A stretch of 32,255 nucleotides of DNA, taken from NCBI GenBank assembly GCA_017448845.1, contig JAFSKT010000136.1:1-32255 (forward strand), written 5' to 3'. Shown here piece by piece: positions 22,682 through 31,670 of this stretch. The translations under genes and the position numbers were made by a program. The first letter of the stretch is position 1; the number at the start of each line of letters is the position of its first letter. The DNA is from Lachnospiraceae bacterium (GTDB lineage Bacteria; Bacillota; Clostridia; Lachnospirales; Lachnospiraceae). The notes beneath the pieces are model-generated. The model ran no database searches and was not told where the DNA came from. It saw only the letters and a program-made list of their open reading frames with translations.

Positions 22682-24193
22682 TCAGATCCCGTAAATTAAC
22701 GAGTATTTCCTGTCAAGATAGGAGACATAATCGGAAGCAGACAGTTCTTTGCCTGTGATATCCTTTATCCATTCCGCCGGAGCCAGCCTGTCAGCCTTGT
22801 AAAATACCCTTTCCTTAAGCCAACCGGTGATCTCATTTATCTTTCCGTTCCGGAGAACGCTGTCAACATCCATGTCCTTCTGCAGCACGGAATAAAAGGC
22901 CGCACTGTAGATATTACCTAAAAGATATGTGGGGAAGTAACCGAAGGATGAAGACCAGTGTACATCCTGCAGCACCCCTTCCCTGTCATTGCCGGGACGG
23001 ATACCTAAATACTTTTCATAAAGCCTGTTCCATTCCTCCGGCAGATCGTCTATCTTAAGCTCTCCCGAGAAGAGCTTCTTTTCCAGCTCATACCTGATGA
23101 TGATATGAAGGGAATATGTAACCTCATCCGCATCAGTCCTGATAAAGGAAGGGCTTACATAGTTCACGGCCTCATAGAACTCCCTTTCGGAAACATCGCT
23201 CAGTGCTTCCGGCATAAGCTCTTTAAGTGCGGGATATATGTAATGTATGAAACCCTCGGAACGCCCGATAATGTTCTCAAAAAACCTGGCAACTGCCTCG
23301 TGCATCCCCTGGGTCTTGTTGTCGGAAATATAGTATTCGAAATTCTCCTCCGGCTGTAACAGCTCGAAGAGAGCATGTCCCGTCTCATGGAGAACGGAAA
23401 AGATGTTTGAAGTAAAGAGTGCGGGATCGAAATAGGTGGTGATCCGCACATTATATCTGGAGATCCTGTCGGAAAAAGCGTGCTTTGCTATGATAAGGCT
23501 GCCCTTTTCACGGTCAAAACCCAAAACATCCGCTATGTACTCTGCTGTCTTCCTCTGGATCTCATCCGAAACCTTACGGGAAAGGAAGTCGGTCCTTATC
23601 TTCTTATCGCTCTTAAGGATCCTGTCCTTTATGTCCGTTACTCCGGCAAAACAATCATTAAATATTTTATCTAACTGCCTGACTCTGAAGCCCTTTTCAT
23701 TCTCGTCCAGGACCATATCGTAAATACTGTCAAAAGTGCCTTCCTCATCGGGAGACAGTATCCGCAGGCTGCTTTTTTCCTTTTTGTTCCTGATGACTTC
23801 GGAAAGAGATTCCTTAAAAAGTCCGAAATCAGATTCATCATAGGCTTTCCGCCAGTTCATATAGGCCTTTTTCTCCACCAGGGAAAATTCATGGGCCTTT
23901 TCCGGCGAAATGTTCTTTTCCTTTAAGTACCGGTCATATACGGTATCGGAAAGGATTTTTTCCAGTTCGGAAAGCTCATCATATTTTTCATGTAAGGAGA
24001 GCACATCCTTCTCATACCCCGCTTCCCTGCGGAGGAGGTACTCTTTTTTCTCCAGAAATGCAGCGATCTCAGCTTCTTCTTCCATGCCGCCGGAAGGACA
24101 GACAGTCTCAATGTCCAGCTGAACAAGCTGGGCAGCTTCTCTGTATCTTTCCATTTCCCGGAGTTCTTTTCTTAAACTCTCCATTTCAACCAT
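22682..24193 (-). CDS. M32-family metallocarboxypeptidase
   Basis: The 503-aa protein is a full-length thermostable-carboxypeptidase-type (M32) enzyme: zinc motif HETGH at 269-273, third ligand Glu299 in MHEAVARFFEN, and DVHWSSSFGYFPTYLLGN, the family signature. These cytosolic enzymes remove C-terminal residues from peptides and fit directly downstream of the peptide importer. The start is ATG 24193 (MVEMESLRKE), with GGAG 10 bases upstream. A start at 24280 would lie inside the terminator hairpin. Confidence 0.92.
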   Translation of the reverse strand: MVEMESLRKELREMERYREAAQLVQLDIETVCPSGGMEEEAEIAAFLEKKEYLLRREAGYEKDVLSLHEKYDELSELEKILSDTVYDRYLKEKNISPEKAHEFSLVEKKAYMNWRKAYDESDFGLFKESLSEVIRNKKEKSSLRILSPDEEGTFDSIYDMVLDENEKGFRVRQLDKIFNDCFAGVTDIKDRILKSDKKIRTDFLSRKVSDEIQRKTAEYIADVLGFDREKGSLIIAKHAFSDRISRYNVRITTYFDPALFTSNIFSVLHETGHALFELLQPEENFEYYISDNKTQGMHEAVARFFENIIGRSEGFIHYIYPALKELMPEALSDVSEREFYEAVNYVSPSFIRTDADEVTYSLHIIIRYELEKKLFSGELKIDDLPEEWNRLYEKYLGIRPGNDREGVLQDVHWSSSFGYFPTYLLGNIYSAAFYSVLQKDMDVDSVLRNGKINEITGWLKERVFYKADRLAPAEWIKDITGKELSASDYVSYLDRKYSLIYGI

Positions 24194-24247
24194 GATCTCT
24201 GAGCTCCAATAATATGCACCAAACCGCATATCGCTTATAAAATGTAT

Positions 24248-24278
24248 GCCGGAGGACCCGTTTTTCCGGGCCCCCGGC
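24248..24278 (-). terminator. GC-rich hairpin between oppA and the M32 gene
   Basis: GCCGGGGGCCCG (24267-24278 on the minus strand) pairs with CGGGTCCTCCGGC (24248-24260) with one bulge and a G-T pair around a GAAAAA loop; ATACATTTTAT follows. This is probably a partial terminator for the highly expressed oppA. Confidence 0.6.
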
Positions 24279-24323
24279 AATAATTAATCTAAATTTTAAA
24301 ACTATTCAGAAGAGAAAGCTGAC

Positions 24324-26027
24324 TTACTCTAATGAACCGTACATGAAGTACCAGTAACCGTAAGGTGAATGCCATGTTCCCTTAAGGTTGCTCTTCTGCA
24401 GCCAGAAGTCGTTGTAGTAAGCTACAGGAGCCATAGCGGCGTCGTTAAGCATGATCTGCTCTGCTTCGTGAAGCTTGCTGTAGTGCTCCTTTAAGTCGGT
24501 TGTCTTTCTGGCATCGTCAACAGCCTTATCGAATTCGGCACTTGAGTATTTACCGTCGTTGTTACCGTTGTCGGTTTCCATGAGGTTGATCATGTTTGAA
24601 GGATCATCCCAGTCAAATACCCATCCGTTACGTGCTACGTCGAAGTTTCCGTTTCTCCTGTCGGCGGTAACTGTCTTCCACTCCTGGATATTAACTGTCA
24701 TGGTGAGTCCGAGCTCGCCCCATGCGCTCTGGAGATACTCGGCAACTGCCTTGTGATAACCGGAGTCATTTGTAAGATATGCAAACTCGGGGAAACCTTC
24801 TCCGTTGGGATAGCCTGCATCTGCAAGCAGCTGCTTAGCCTTCTCAAGGTCTGCATCATAATTACCGACGTTGAAGTGATCGCCGTACTTCTTGGTGGTC
24901 TCTTCTTCGAAGGAAGATCCGGGAGCCTCATCTGAAACGCCGGGGCCTACAAAGTTCTTAGCTGCTGTGTAAGTGCCCTGCATGATGGTTCCGGCAACAT
25001 ATTCCCTGTCGATCGCAAGTGAAAGAGCTTCCCTTACCTTCTGATTGTCAAAAGGAGCCTTCTGTGTATTGAAGGTTACATAGTAGGTACCCATGATAGG
25101 AGCTACGTTGAACTCGCTGTTTCCTTCAAGAGAAGGTATCTCTTCTGTGGGAACATCCTTTATCATGGAGATATCGCCGTTCTGATATGCAGCATAAGCA
25201 GCATTTGAATCCTCGATAAGATGCCATACGATGGTATCAAAGGTTATGCTTCCGGCATCCCAGTAGTTGGGGTTCTTCTGGAACACGATCTGTGCACCGT
25301 CTGTATATTCGGTCATATAGTAAGGACCGTCGGTGATGTAGGTGGCGGGATCGGTTGTCCATGCTTCTCCGTTAGCTTCGATGGTAGCCTTCTGAACAGG
25401 AACAAGAACTGCGAATGCACAGATCTTATCGAAGTATACGCAGGGGTTATTGAGCTCAACCACGAAGGTCTTGGCATCGGGAGCGGAAACTGCAAGAGCA
25501 TCTACGTTTCCTGCCTCTGCTTCCTCATAGCCCTTTATGTAGTTCAAAAGGTCGTAGCCGTAAGGAGCTGCTGTCTCGGGATCCGCAACCCTCTTCCAGG
25601 AATAAACGAAATCCTCAGCTGTAAGATCAGAACCGTCAGACCACTTGAGACCGTCCCTTAAATGGAAGGTCCATGTGATGCCGTCATCACTTACTTCATA
25701 GCTCTCAGCCACACCGGGAACGATGTTGTTGTCCTTGTCGAACTTTAACAGTCCCTCAAAAGCGTGAATGATCATGTTTGCGCCGTCAACGGCAGAGTTA
25801 AGTGCAGGGTCAATGGTCTCGGGTGAGGGACCTACCTGTACATCAATGCTTGTTCCACCGCTTGTGGAGCCGGTATCGGCCGGTGCAGCGCTTCCGGTAT
25901 CAGCTGTGCTTCCTGCATCAGCTGCGCTTCCTCCTGCAGCTGCTCCGCTGTTTGAGCCGCCACAGCCTGACAGAACAGTTGAAATTACGAGTGCTGTTGT
26001 CAGTAGTAATGCAATACTCTTTTTCAT
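24324..26027 (-). CDS. oppA: Oligopeptide ABC transporter binding lipoprotein OppA
   Basis: The 567-aa protein starts MKKSIALLLTTALVISTVLS with lipobox SGCG, then a low-complexity Ala/Gly/Ser/Asp linker and the family 5 solute-binding fold: PETIDPALNSAVDGANMI, SYEVSDDGITWTFHLRDGLKWSDG, YVTFNTQKAPFDNQKVREALSLAID. It binds peptides outside the membrane and passes them to OppBC. AAGGAGG lies 4 bases before the ATG. It is last in the order oppB-C-D-F-A and has its own extended -10 promoter. Confidence 0.94.
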   Translation of the reverse strand: MKKSIALLLTTALVISTVLSGCGGSNSGAAAGGSAADAGSTADTGSAAPADTGSTSGGTSIDVQVGPSPETIDPALNSAVDGANMIIHAFEGLLKFDKDNNIVPGVAESYEVSDDGITWTFHLRDGLKWSDGSDLTAEDFVYSWKRVADPETAAPYGYDLLNYIKGYEEAEAGNVDALAVSAPDAKTFVVELNNPCVYFDKICAFAVLVPVQKATIEANGEAWTTDPATYITDGPYYMTEYTDGAQIVFQKNPNYWDAGSITFDTIVWHLIEDSNAAYAAYQNGDISMIKDVPTEEIPSLEGNSEFNVAPIMGTYYVTFNTQKAPFDNQKVREALSLAIDREYVAGTIMQGTYTAAKNFVGPGVSDEAPGSSFEEETTKKYGDHFNVGNYDADLEKAKQLLADAGYPNGEGFPEFAYLTNDSGYHKAVAEYLQSAWGELGLTMTVNIQEWKTVTADRRNGNFDVARNGWVFDWDDPSNMINLMETDNGNNDGKYSSAEFDKAVDDARKTTDLKEHYSKLHEAEQIMLNDAAMAPVAYYNDFWLQKSNLKGTWHSPYGYWYFMYGSLE

Positions 26028-26088
26028 ATTTCCTCCTTAATAAACACAAAGATACTTTCGTATCCGTTACGGGCTGTGAAATACGCCC

Positions 26089-26097
26089 ATTATATCA
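26089..26097 (-). promoter_or_regulatory. Extended -10 promoter of oppA
   Basis: TGATATAAT (TG-N-TATAAT) has a perfect hexamer at 26089-26094. No good -35 is present, which is usual for extended -10 promoters. The leader of about 55 bases holds a small GATAC-GAAA-GTATC stem-loop (26051-26064). This gives oppA expression independent of oppBCDF. Confidence 0.65.
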
Positions 26098-26122
26098 ATC
26101 CCTTACGGGGAATGACCTTAGG

Positions 26123-27139
26123 TTATACGATTACCAGTTTCTTTCCGGGCTTATCGATATTCGAAGCAAGATCCTTATGATGGCAGGCACAGAAATGGCC
26201 TGAGGATATCTCTTCAAACGCCGGCTGCTCGGAAGTACATATTTCGTCGGCAAAAGGACAGCGTGTGCAGAAAGCACATCCCTTCGGCGGACTTACGGGA
26301 CTCGGCACATCTCCCTGAAGGATGATCCTCTTTGACGCTCTGGCAACCTTCGGATCCGCTATGGGTACTGCGGAGATAAGGGAGCGGGTGTAGGGATGGA
26401 CCGAATGGAATATAAGCTCCTCGGATTCCGCCAGCTCCACCATATGCCCGAGATACATAACGCCTATCCTGTCGGAAATATGGTTTACCACAGAAAGATC
26501 ATGGGCTATAAAGAGATAGGTGAGCTTCAGGTCTCTCTGCAATTCCTCAAACATATTAACAACCTGGGCCTGTATGGAAACATCAAGGGCAGATACCGGC
26601 TCATCGCAGACAATGAACTCCGGATCCACCGCCAAAGCCCTGGCAATACCTACCCTCTGTCTCTGTCCTCCCGAAAACTCGTGGGGATAGCGGTTGGCAT
26701 GCTCGGAATTCAGCCCTACTCTCTTCAGAAGGCCGATTATCCTGTCATATCTTTCCTTTTTATCGCTGCAGAGATTATGGATATCTAAAGCCTCCCCTAC
26801 GATATCTCCCACTGTCATACGGGGATCAAGGGAAGCATAGGGATCCTGGAAAACTATCTGCATCTTTCTGCGGTAGGGCAGCATATCCGCCTTCTTACCG
26901 CTTTCGCTGTCAAATAAGACTTCGCCGTCGTAGCTTATCTTTCCTGCGGTGGGCTCTATAAGCCGGAGGATCGACCGCCCTGTAGTGGTCTTTCCGCATC
27001 CGGACTCTCCTACCAGACCGAAGGTCTCGCCCTTTTTAATATAAAAGCTTACGTCATCAACGGCCTTTACCACATTTTTGGAGCCTGCAACGGGAAAATA
27101 CTGCTTAAGCCCTTTTATATCAAGAAGAATGTCACTCAT
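26123..27139 (-). CDS. oppF: Oligopeptide ABC transporter ATPase OppF
   Basis: The 338-aa ATPase has Walker [25 protein letters not shown] and Walker [13 protein letters not shown]. The C-terminal oligopeptide-transporter extension has the cysteine-rich [14 protein letters not shown], which in some relatives binds an Fe-S cluster. Its ATG overlaps the oppD stop by 4 bases. Confidence 0.94.
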   Translation of the reverse strand: MSDILLDIKGLKQYFPVAGSKNVVKAVDDVSFYIKKGETFGLVGESGCGKTTTGRSILRLIEPTAGKISYDGEVLFDSESGKKADMLPYRRKMQIVFQDPYASLDPRMTVGDIVGEALDIHNLCSDKKERYDRIIGLLKRVGLNSEHANRYPHEFSGGQRQRVGIARALAVDPEFIVCDEPVSALDVSIQAQVVNMFEELQRDLKLTYLFIAHDLSVVNHISDRIGVMYLGHMVELAESEELIFHSVHPYTRSLISAVPIADPKVARASKRIILQGDVPSPVSPPKGCAFCTRCPFADEICTSEQPAFEEISSGHFCACHHKDLASNIDKPGKKLVIV

Positions 27140-28140
27140 TTGTCACCTCCCTGATCACTTTCGAACGCGGCCTTGGCATGGAGCCAGCATCTGGCGTAGT
27201 GGTGCTCGCCGAATTCCGTTCTGTCAGGCTTTTCCCTGAGGCATATCTTCATACAGGATTCGCATCTGGGAGCAAAGGGGCATCCCTTCGGGGGATTCAG
27301 GAGGTCCACAGGCTGTCCTTCAATGGGAACCAGTGCAGAATACTCCTTCTCCTGGAATTTTGGGATAGATCTTAAGAGACCTTTTGTATATTCATGCTTC
27401 GGCTCATAGAAGATATCATCAGCGGAACCGTATTCCACTATTTCTCCCGCATACATAACTGCGATATTGTCACACATGGAAGCCACAACACCCAGATCAT
27501 GGGTTATCAGCATGATCCCCATGCCCAGCTTCTTCTTTAATTCATTCATAAGATCCAGGATCTGAGCCTGAATGGTAACGTCAAGAGCCGTTGTGGGCTC
27601 ATCCGCTATCAGGAGCTTCGGCTCGCAGGCCAGGGCTATGGCTATCATGACTCTCTGCCTCATTCCGCCGGAAAGCTCGTGAGGATACTGCTTTAAGCGC
27701 TTTTCCGGTTCGTTGATGCCAACCAGGTCAAGGAGTTCCTTTGCCCTTGCTTTTGCCTCGGCCGCAGACTTATCGCCGTGTACCCGGACTGCCTCCTCTA
27801 TCTGGTTTCCTATGGTATATACCGGATTTAAGGAAGTCATGGGATCCTGGAAGATAATGCTTATCTCCTTGCCGCGGATCTTTCTCATTTCCTTCTCGGT
27901 CAGAAGGTCGATCCTGTGTCCGTTGAAATTCACCTCTCCGCCCACTATCTTTCCGTTATCGGCTGTGAGCCCCATAAGGGAATAAGCGGTCACGGATTTT
28001 CCGGAACCGGACTCTCCCACTATACCAAGGACTTCTCCCTCTTTCATGCAGATAGAGACATCGTTCAGTGCCTTTACCTCCCCTACAGGGGTAAAGAAGG
28101 AAAGCTTTTCATGTTTTATGTCAACCAAATTGCCGTCCAT
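27136..28140 (-). CDS. oppD: Oligopeptide ABC transporter ATPase OppD
   Basis: The 334-aa ATPase has Walker A GESGSGKS, LSGGMRQRVMIAIALA and LLIADEPTTALD. It also has the Cys-rich C-terminal CPFAPRCESCMKIC. GMRQR and TTALDVTIQAQIL are OppD/DppD markers that separate it from OppF. It starts 19 bases after oppC. Confidence 0.94.
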   Translation of the reverse strand: MDGNLVDIKHEKLSFFTPVGEVKALNDVSICMKEGEVLGIVGESGSGKSVTAYSLMGLTADNGKIVGGEVNFNGHRIDLLTEKEMRKIRGKEISIIFQDPMTSLNPVYTIGNQIEEAVRVHGDKSAAEAKARAKELLDLVGINEPEKRLKQYPHELSGGMRQRVMIAIALACEPKLLIADEPTTALDVTIQAQILDLMNELKKKLGMGIMLITHDLGVVASMCDNIAVMYAGEIVEYGSADDIFYEPKHEYTKGLLRSIPKFQEKEYSALVPIEGQPVDLLNPPKGCPFAPRCESCMKICLREKPDRTEFGEHHYARCWLHAKAAFESDQGGDK

Positions 28141-28159
28141 TTATTGTCGAAAAACTCCT

Positions 28160-29206
28160 TTATTTCTTCATCTTCGGGTCAAAGGCATCACGGAGGCCGT
28201 CACCCAGAAGGTTAAAGCTCAAAATGATTATAAAGATCATAAATGCCGGAGCAAAAAGCTTCTCCGGATAGGTCTGCAGTCCGTTCAGGGCATTGGAAGC
28301 AAGGGATCCCAGGGAAGGCATGGGTGCCTGTACTCCGAGTCCCAGGAAACTAAGGAAGGATTCCGTAAAGATGGATGAAGGGATCTGCAATGTGGTGGTA
28401 ACTATAAGCGTACCTATGCAGTTCGTTATAAGATGCTTCTTTATTATCCTTCCGTCCGTAGCTCCAAGAGCCTTTGCCGCAGTAACATATTCATTCTGCT
28501 TAAGTACCATGATCTGTCCCCGGACGATACGGGCCATTCCCACCCAGTAGAGCAGGGCAAATACCAGGAACATGGATACCATATTCGGCCCCAGCGCCGT
28601 GATCCATCCGAATCCCGGTGTCTTCGACAGATTCTGCAGCGGAAATTTTAATACCTGTGCCAGAAGAATGATTATCAGCACATCCGGCACGGTATAGAGG
28701 ACATCCACTATCCTCATCATCACCATATCCACGGTGCCTCCGAAATAACCGGCTGCTGCGCCGTAAACCGAACCTATGAGAAGGATAAGGGCTGATGCGA
28801 TGATTCCCACGGTCATCGATACCCTGGCTCCCACCAGCACGCGGATGGTATAGTCCCTTCCGTTCTGGTCCGTACCAAGGAAGTGGGGGAATACGCTCTC
28901 TCCCGCCGCTATTTTTTCCATTTCCTTAACGGAATACTCCATAACACCTAAACGTTCCGATCCCTTGATCTGCTGCTCGTAAGCATAGGGATAGAAGGGC
29001 GGTACGATAAATGCCAGTATAAGGATAAGCATAACAATGACGAAAGCCGTCATGGCTATCTTATTTTTCCTGAACCTGCGAAATCCGTCCTGCCAGAATC
29101 CAACGGATTCACGCATTATGACTAAGGATTCCTTTTCATCCATGGAAGCAGGAAGGAAATCATCAGTATTCAGTTGAAGTGACAAAGGATTCTTAATATT
29201 TCCCAA
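28160..29206 (-). CDS. oppC: Oligopeptide ABC transporter permease OppC
   Basis: The 348-aa permease has a long cytoplasmic N-terminus (about 45 residues) before the first membrane segment, then five more segments, and the BPD motif EYVTAAKALGATDGRIIKKHL. The external loop after the first segment is long, as is usual for OppC. It starts 13 bases after oppB and forms the pore with it. Confidence 0.93.
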   Translation of the reverse strand: MGNIKNPLSLQLNTDDFLPASMDEKESLVIMRESVGFWQDGFRRFRKNKIAMTAFVIVMLILILAFIVPPFYPYAYEQQIKGSERLGVMEYSVKEMEKIAAGESVFPHFLGTDQNGRDYTIRVLVGARVSMTVGIIASALILLIGSVYGAAAGYFGGTVDMVMMRIVDVLYTVPDVLIIILLAQVLKFPLQNLSKTPGFGWITALGPNMVSMFLVFALLYWVGMARIVRGQIMVLKQNEYVTAAKALGATDGRIIKKHLITNCIGTLIVTTTLQIPSSIFTESFLSFLGLGVQAPMPSLGSLASNALNGLQTYPEKLFAPAFMIFIIILSFNLLGDGLRDAFDPKMKK

Positions 29207-29219
29207 AATCTTTACCTCT

Positions 29220-30137
29220 TTATTTCAGCCTGATCCTGGGATCAATGAACGCATATGCAATATCCACCAGCACATTCATCATGATTATGAAACATGCAAA
29301 AAAGATGGTGGTTCCCATTATCAGAGGATAATCCCTGGAAGGAATGGCGCTTACAAACTCGTGCCCCAGCCCCGGGATCGTGAAGATCTTTTCTATTATG
29401 AAGCTGCCTGTCATAAGAGAGGCAAGCAATGGTCCAAGATAGGTGACTACAGGCAGAATGGCATTTCTCAGCGCATGTTTGAAAATGGACTTAAATGTAC
29501 TTACACCCTTTGCCCTGGCGGTACGCATATAATCCTGGCCGATAACATCCAGCATGGATGAGCGCATAAGCCTTGCAATATAGCAGGTGGGATAAAGGGA
29601 CAGTGCAATGACCGGCATGATATAGTTTGCCGGACCGTCCAGCCCTAAAGAGGGCAGGAGCTTAAGCTTTACGGAAAGAAAATACATCATGAGTGTAGAT
29701 GTAAGGAAACTGGGTATGGCTATACCCGCTGTGGAAAAGACGATTATGATATTATCCAGAGTCTTTCCTCTCTTGAAAGCCGCAATGGAACCAAGAGGAA
29801 CTCCGATGCATACGGCAACCAGCACGGCAAGACCGCCAAGCCTTGCGGATACGGGAAACTTATTGCCGATAATGTCATTTACGGTAAATCCCCTCTTTTT
29901 AATTGAAACACCCATATCGCCGTGGAGCAGGTCTCCCATATAGGTGAGATACTGCATGAACAGGGGCTTATCCAACCCATATTTAGCCTCCATGGCCGCC
30001 TGAGCCTGAGGCGTCACGGCTTTTTCCGACAGGAAAGGACCTCCCGGAACAAGGTTCATAATAAAGAAAGTAAGGGTGGCAACTATAAAAGCTGTCAAAA
30101 TACCCATTAAAATACGTTTTATAATATACTTAAGCAT
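29220..30137 (-). CDS. oppB: Oligopeptide ABC transporter permease OppB
   Basis: The 305-aa permease has six membrane segments and typical OppB text: YIIKRILMGILTAFIVATLTFFIMNLVPGGPF and the coupling motif DYMRTARAKGVSTFKSIFKHALRN. GGAGG lies four bases before the ATG. It is the first gene of oppBCDF(A) and has a strong promoter. Confidence 0.95.
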   Translation of the reverse strand: MLKYIIKRILMGILTAFIVATLTFFIMNLVPGGPFLSEKAVTPQAQAAMEAKYGLDKPLFMQYLTYMGDLLHGDMGVSIKKRGFTVNDIIGNKFPVSARLGGLAVLVAVCIGVPLGSIAAFKRGKTLDNIIIVFSTAGIAIPSFLTSTLMMYFLSVKLKLLPSLGLDGPANYIMPVIALSLYPTCYIARLMRSSMLDVIGQDYMRTARAKGVSTFKSIFKHALRNAILPVVTYLGPLLASLMTGSFIIEKIFTIPGLGHEFVSAIPSRDYPLIMGTTIFFACFIIMMNVLVDIAYAFIDPRIRLK

Positions 30138-30161
30138 TCTCCCTCCAAAAATCCGTTATCT

Positions 30162-30190
30162 ATAATATTGATTTAATCATAAACTGTCAA
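30162..30190 (-). promoter_or_regulatory. Promoter of the opp operon
   Basis: A perfect -35 TTGACA (30185-30190) and TATTAT (30162-30167) are separated by 17 bases. Initiation is predicted near 30155, with a leader of about 18 bases containing the oppB GGAGG site. Confidence 0.85.
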
Positions 30191-30260
30191 CTTTATCTGC
30201 AACAGTAATAAAGATAATAAAAAAATTCATCAGATAATAGCATAATGCACGAAAATATTG

Positions 30261-30266
30261 TATAAT
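30261..30266 (+). promoter_or_regulatory. Probable -10 of the EAL-HDOD gene
   Basis: There is a perfect TATAAT with no recognisable -35 at 16-18 bases. The predicted leader is about 55 bases and contains a CAAAAAG/CTTTTTG stem before the GGGAG site. Confidence 0.45.
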
Positions 30267-30328
30267 CATATTGAAATATCGCCAAAAAGCCTGTTATGCC
30301 TTTTTGAGCGGCTTGAAGGGAGAATAAT

Positions 30329-31558
30329 ATGTTAGCAGCACTCATGCCTCTTTTTAATGAAAAAATGACAGTCAAGGCCTACTCTGTTTTCTCCGAAAAG
30401 GAGAACCCTTTCTTAAGTCCGGATATCGCAGTAGGCGCAAGATACAACGGCGTGGGCAGGATTTCCGGTCTGGAAGTCGTAGGCAGTATGGGGGCTGCCG
30501 TTCTGTCTGACGAAAAAGATGTTTTCGTACCGGTGGACAATATCGGTATATTTACAGACATTGCCGGACAGTGCACGGTTCCCAAAAACAGGGTTGTACT
30601 TCTTTTAGATAAATCCGTAACCCCGGACGACGACTATGTAAAAAGGATAAAACTCCTTAAGGCCCAGGGATTCCGCATCGCCATCAGGAAGCTCACTGTG
30701 GATCTCTTTGAATCCTACAGGCCCATTCTTACGGAATGCGACTATGTCCTCTTAGACCACAAGAAGATCGTGATCTCCAAGGCGAAGATCTATTTCTCAA
30801 AGCTCTATCCGGATATGAAGCTGGTTGCTGTAAACGTGAACAGCCAGGAAGACTACTCCGCCCTGAGCGCCGACGGAAAGTACGATCTCTACGAGGGTGA
30901 GTTCTTCCGTCTCCCCGTTACTTCCAATGAAAAAGAGGTTAACCCCTTAAAGGTCAACTATATCGAGCTCTTAAATGTGGTAAATGCTCCGGACTTCGAT
31001 CTGACAGACGCTGCAGACGTAATCGGACGCGATGCCGGCCTTGTGATCTCCCTTTTAGAGATAGTAAACCACATCGCCATCAATTCCGAGATCACTTCAG
31101 TCCGCCACGCGGCAGCAATGCTGGGACAGAAGGAGCTGAAGCGCTGGATCAATACCGCAGTAACCAAGGAACTCTGCGCGGACAAGCCCAGTGAGATCAC
31201 CAGAATGTCCATGGTAAGGGCAAAATTCGCGGAAAACTTAGCTCCGGTATTCAATATCGGCGGGTTTGCATCGGAGCTCTTCCTCACAGGACTGTTCTCC
31301 TGCATAGATATCATGCTGGACAAGCCCATGGATGAAGCCCTGAAGATGCTCCATGTAGCCAAGAACATAAACGATGCCCTTATAAGCGGCAAGGGTGAGC
31401 TGGCGCCGGTCATCGAGTTCGTCCGTCTCTATGAGAACGCCGAATTCATCGAGGTCTGCCGCCGCATGGTAGTGGACGATATCGACATGAACACCGTCTA
31501 CAAAGCTTACCTGAACGCCCTCAGCTGGTACAGGGATCTCTTCATCAAGAACGAATAA
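30329..31558 (+). CDS. EAL-HDOD (YuxH-type) signalling protein with degenerate EAL
   Basis: The 409-aa soluble protein combines an N-terminal degenerate EAL-like half (about 1-190) with an HDOD domain (about 200-395). The EAL triad, the DD..TG motif and the metal-ligand residues are missing, so c-di-GMP hydrolysis is not expected; EGEFFRLP stands where active enzymes read QGF.F..P. HDOD signatures include VNYIELLNVVNAPDFDLTDAADVIGRD and ITSVRHAAAMLGQKELKRWI. Such proteins are probably signalling scaffolds; a target cannot be named. AGGGAG lies 8 bases before the ATG. It is divergent from opp and ends with a strong terminator. Confidence 0.88.
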   Translation: MLAALMPLFNEKMTVKAYSVFSEKENPFLSPDIAVGARYNGVGRISGLEVVGSMGAAVLSDEKDVFVPVDNIGIFTDIAGQCTVPKNRVVLLLDKSVTPDDDYVKRIKLLKAQGFRIAIRKLTVDLFESYRPILTECDYVLLDHKKIVISKAKIYFSKLYPDMKLVAVNVNSQEDYSALSADGKYDLYEGEFFRLPVTSNEKEVNPLKVNYIELLNVVNAPDFDLTDAADVIGRDAGLVISLLEIVNHIAINSEITSVRHAAAMLGQKELKRWINTAVTKELCADKPSEITRMSMVRAKFAENLAPVFNIGGFASELFLTGLFSCIDIMLDKPMDEALKMLHVAKNINDALISGKGELAPVIEFVRLYENAEFIEVCRRMVVDDIDMNTVYKAYLNALSWYRDLFIKNE

Positions 31559-31580
31559 ACACTACAAAATGGATATACGG

Positions 31581-31608
31581 AAAAGGAGCCGTGACGCGGC
31601 TCCTTTTT
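31581..31608 (+). terminator. Intrinsic terminator of the EAL-HDOD gene
   Basis: AAAAGGAGCCG (31581-31591) pairs perfectly with CGGCTCCTTTT (31597-31607), 11 bp, ending in five T's. Confidence 0.92.
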
Positions 31609-31670
31609 AACGAAATCCGGCATACTAGTACTATCAGTAATACATAAAAATATAATGGAGATTCAAGAAC

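Noticed and set aside
24194-24280. 29-residue extension of the M32 peptidase
   Set aside because: It begins inside a terminator hairpin and has no homology to the family N-terminus; GGAG supports 24193.
30267-30328. c-di-GMP riboswitch before the EAL-HDOD gene
   Set aside because: The leader of about 55 bases is too short and lacks the conserved GEMM blocks.
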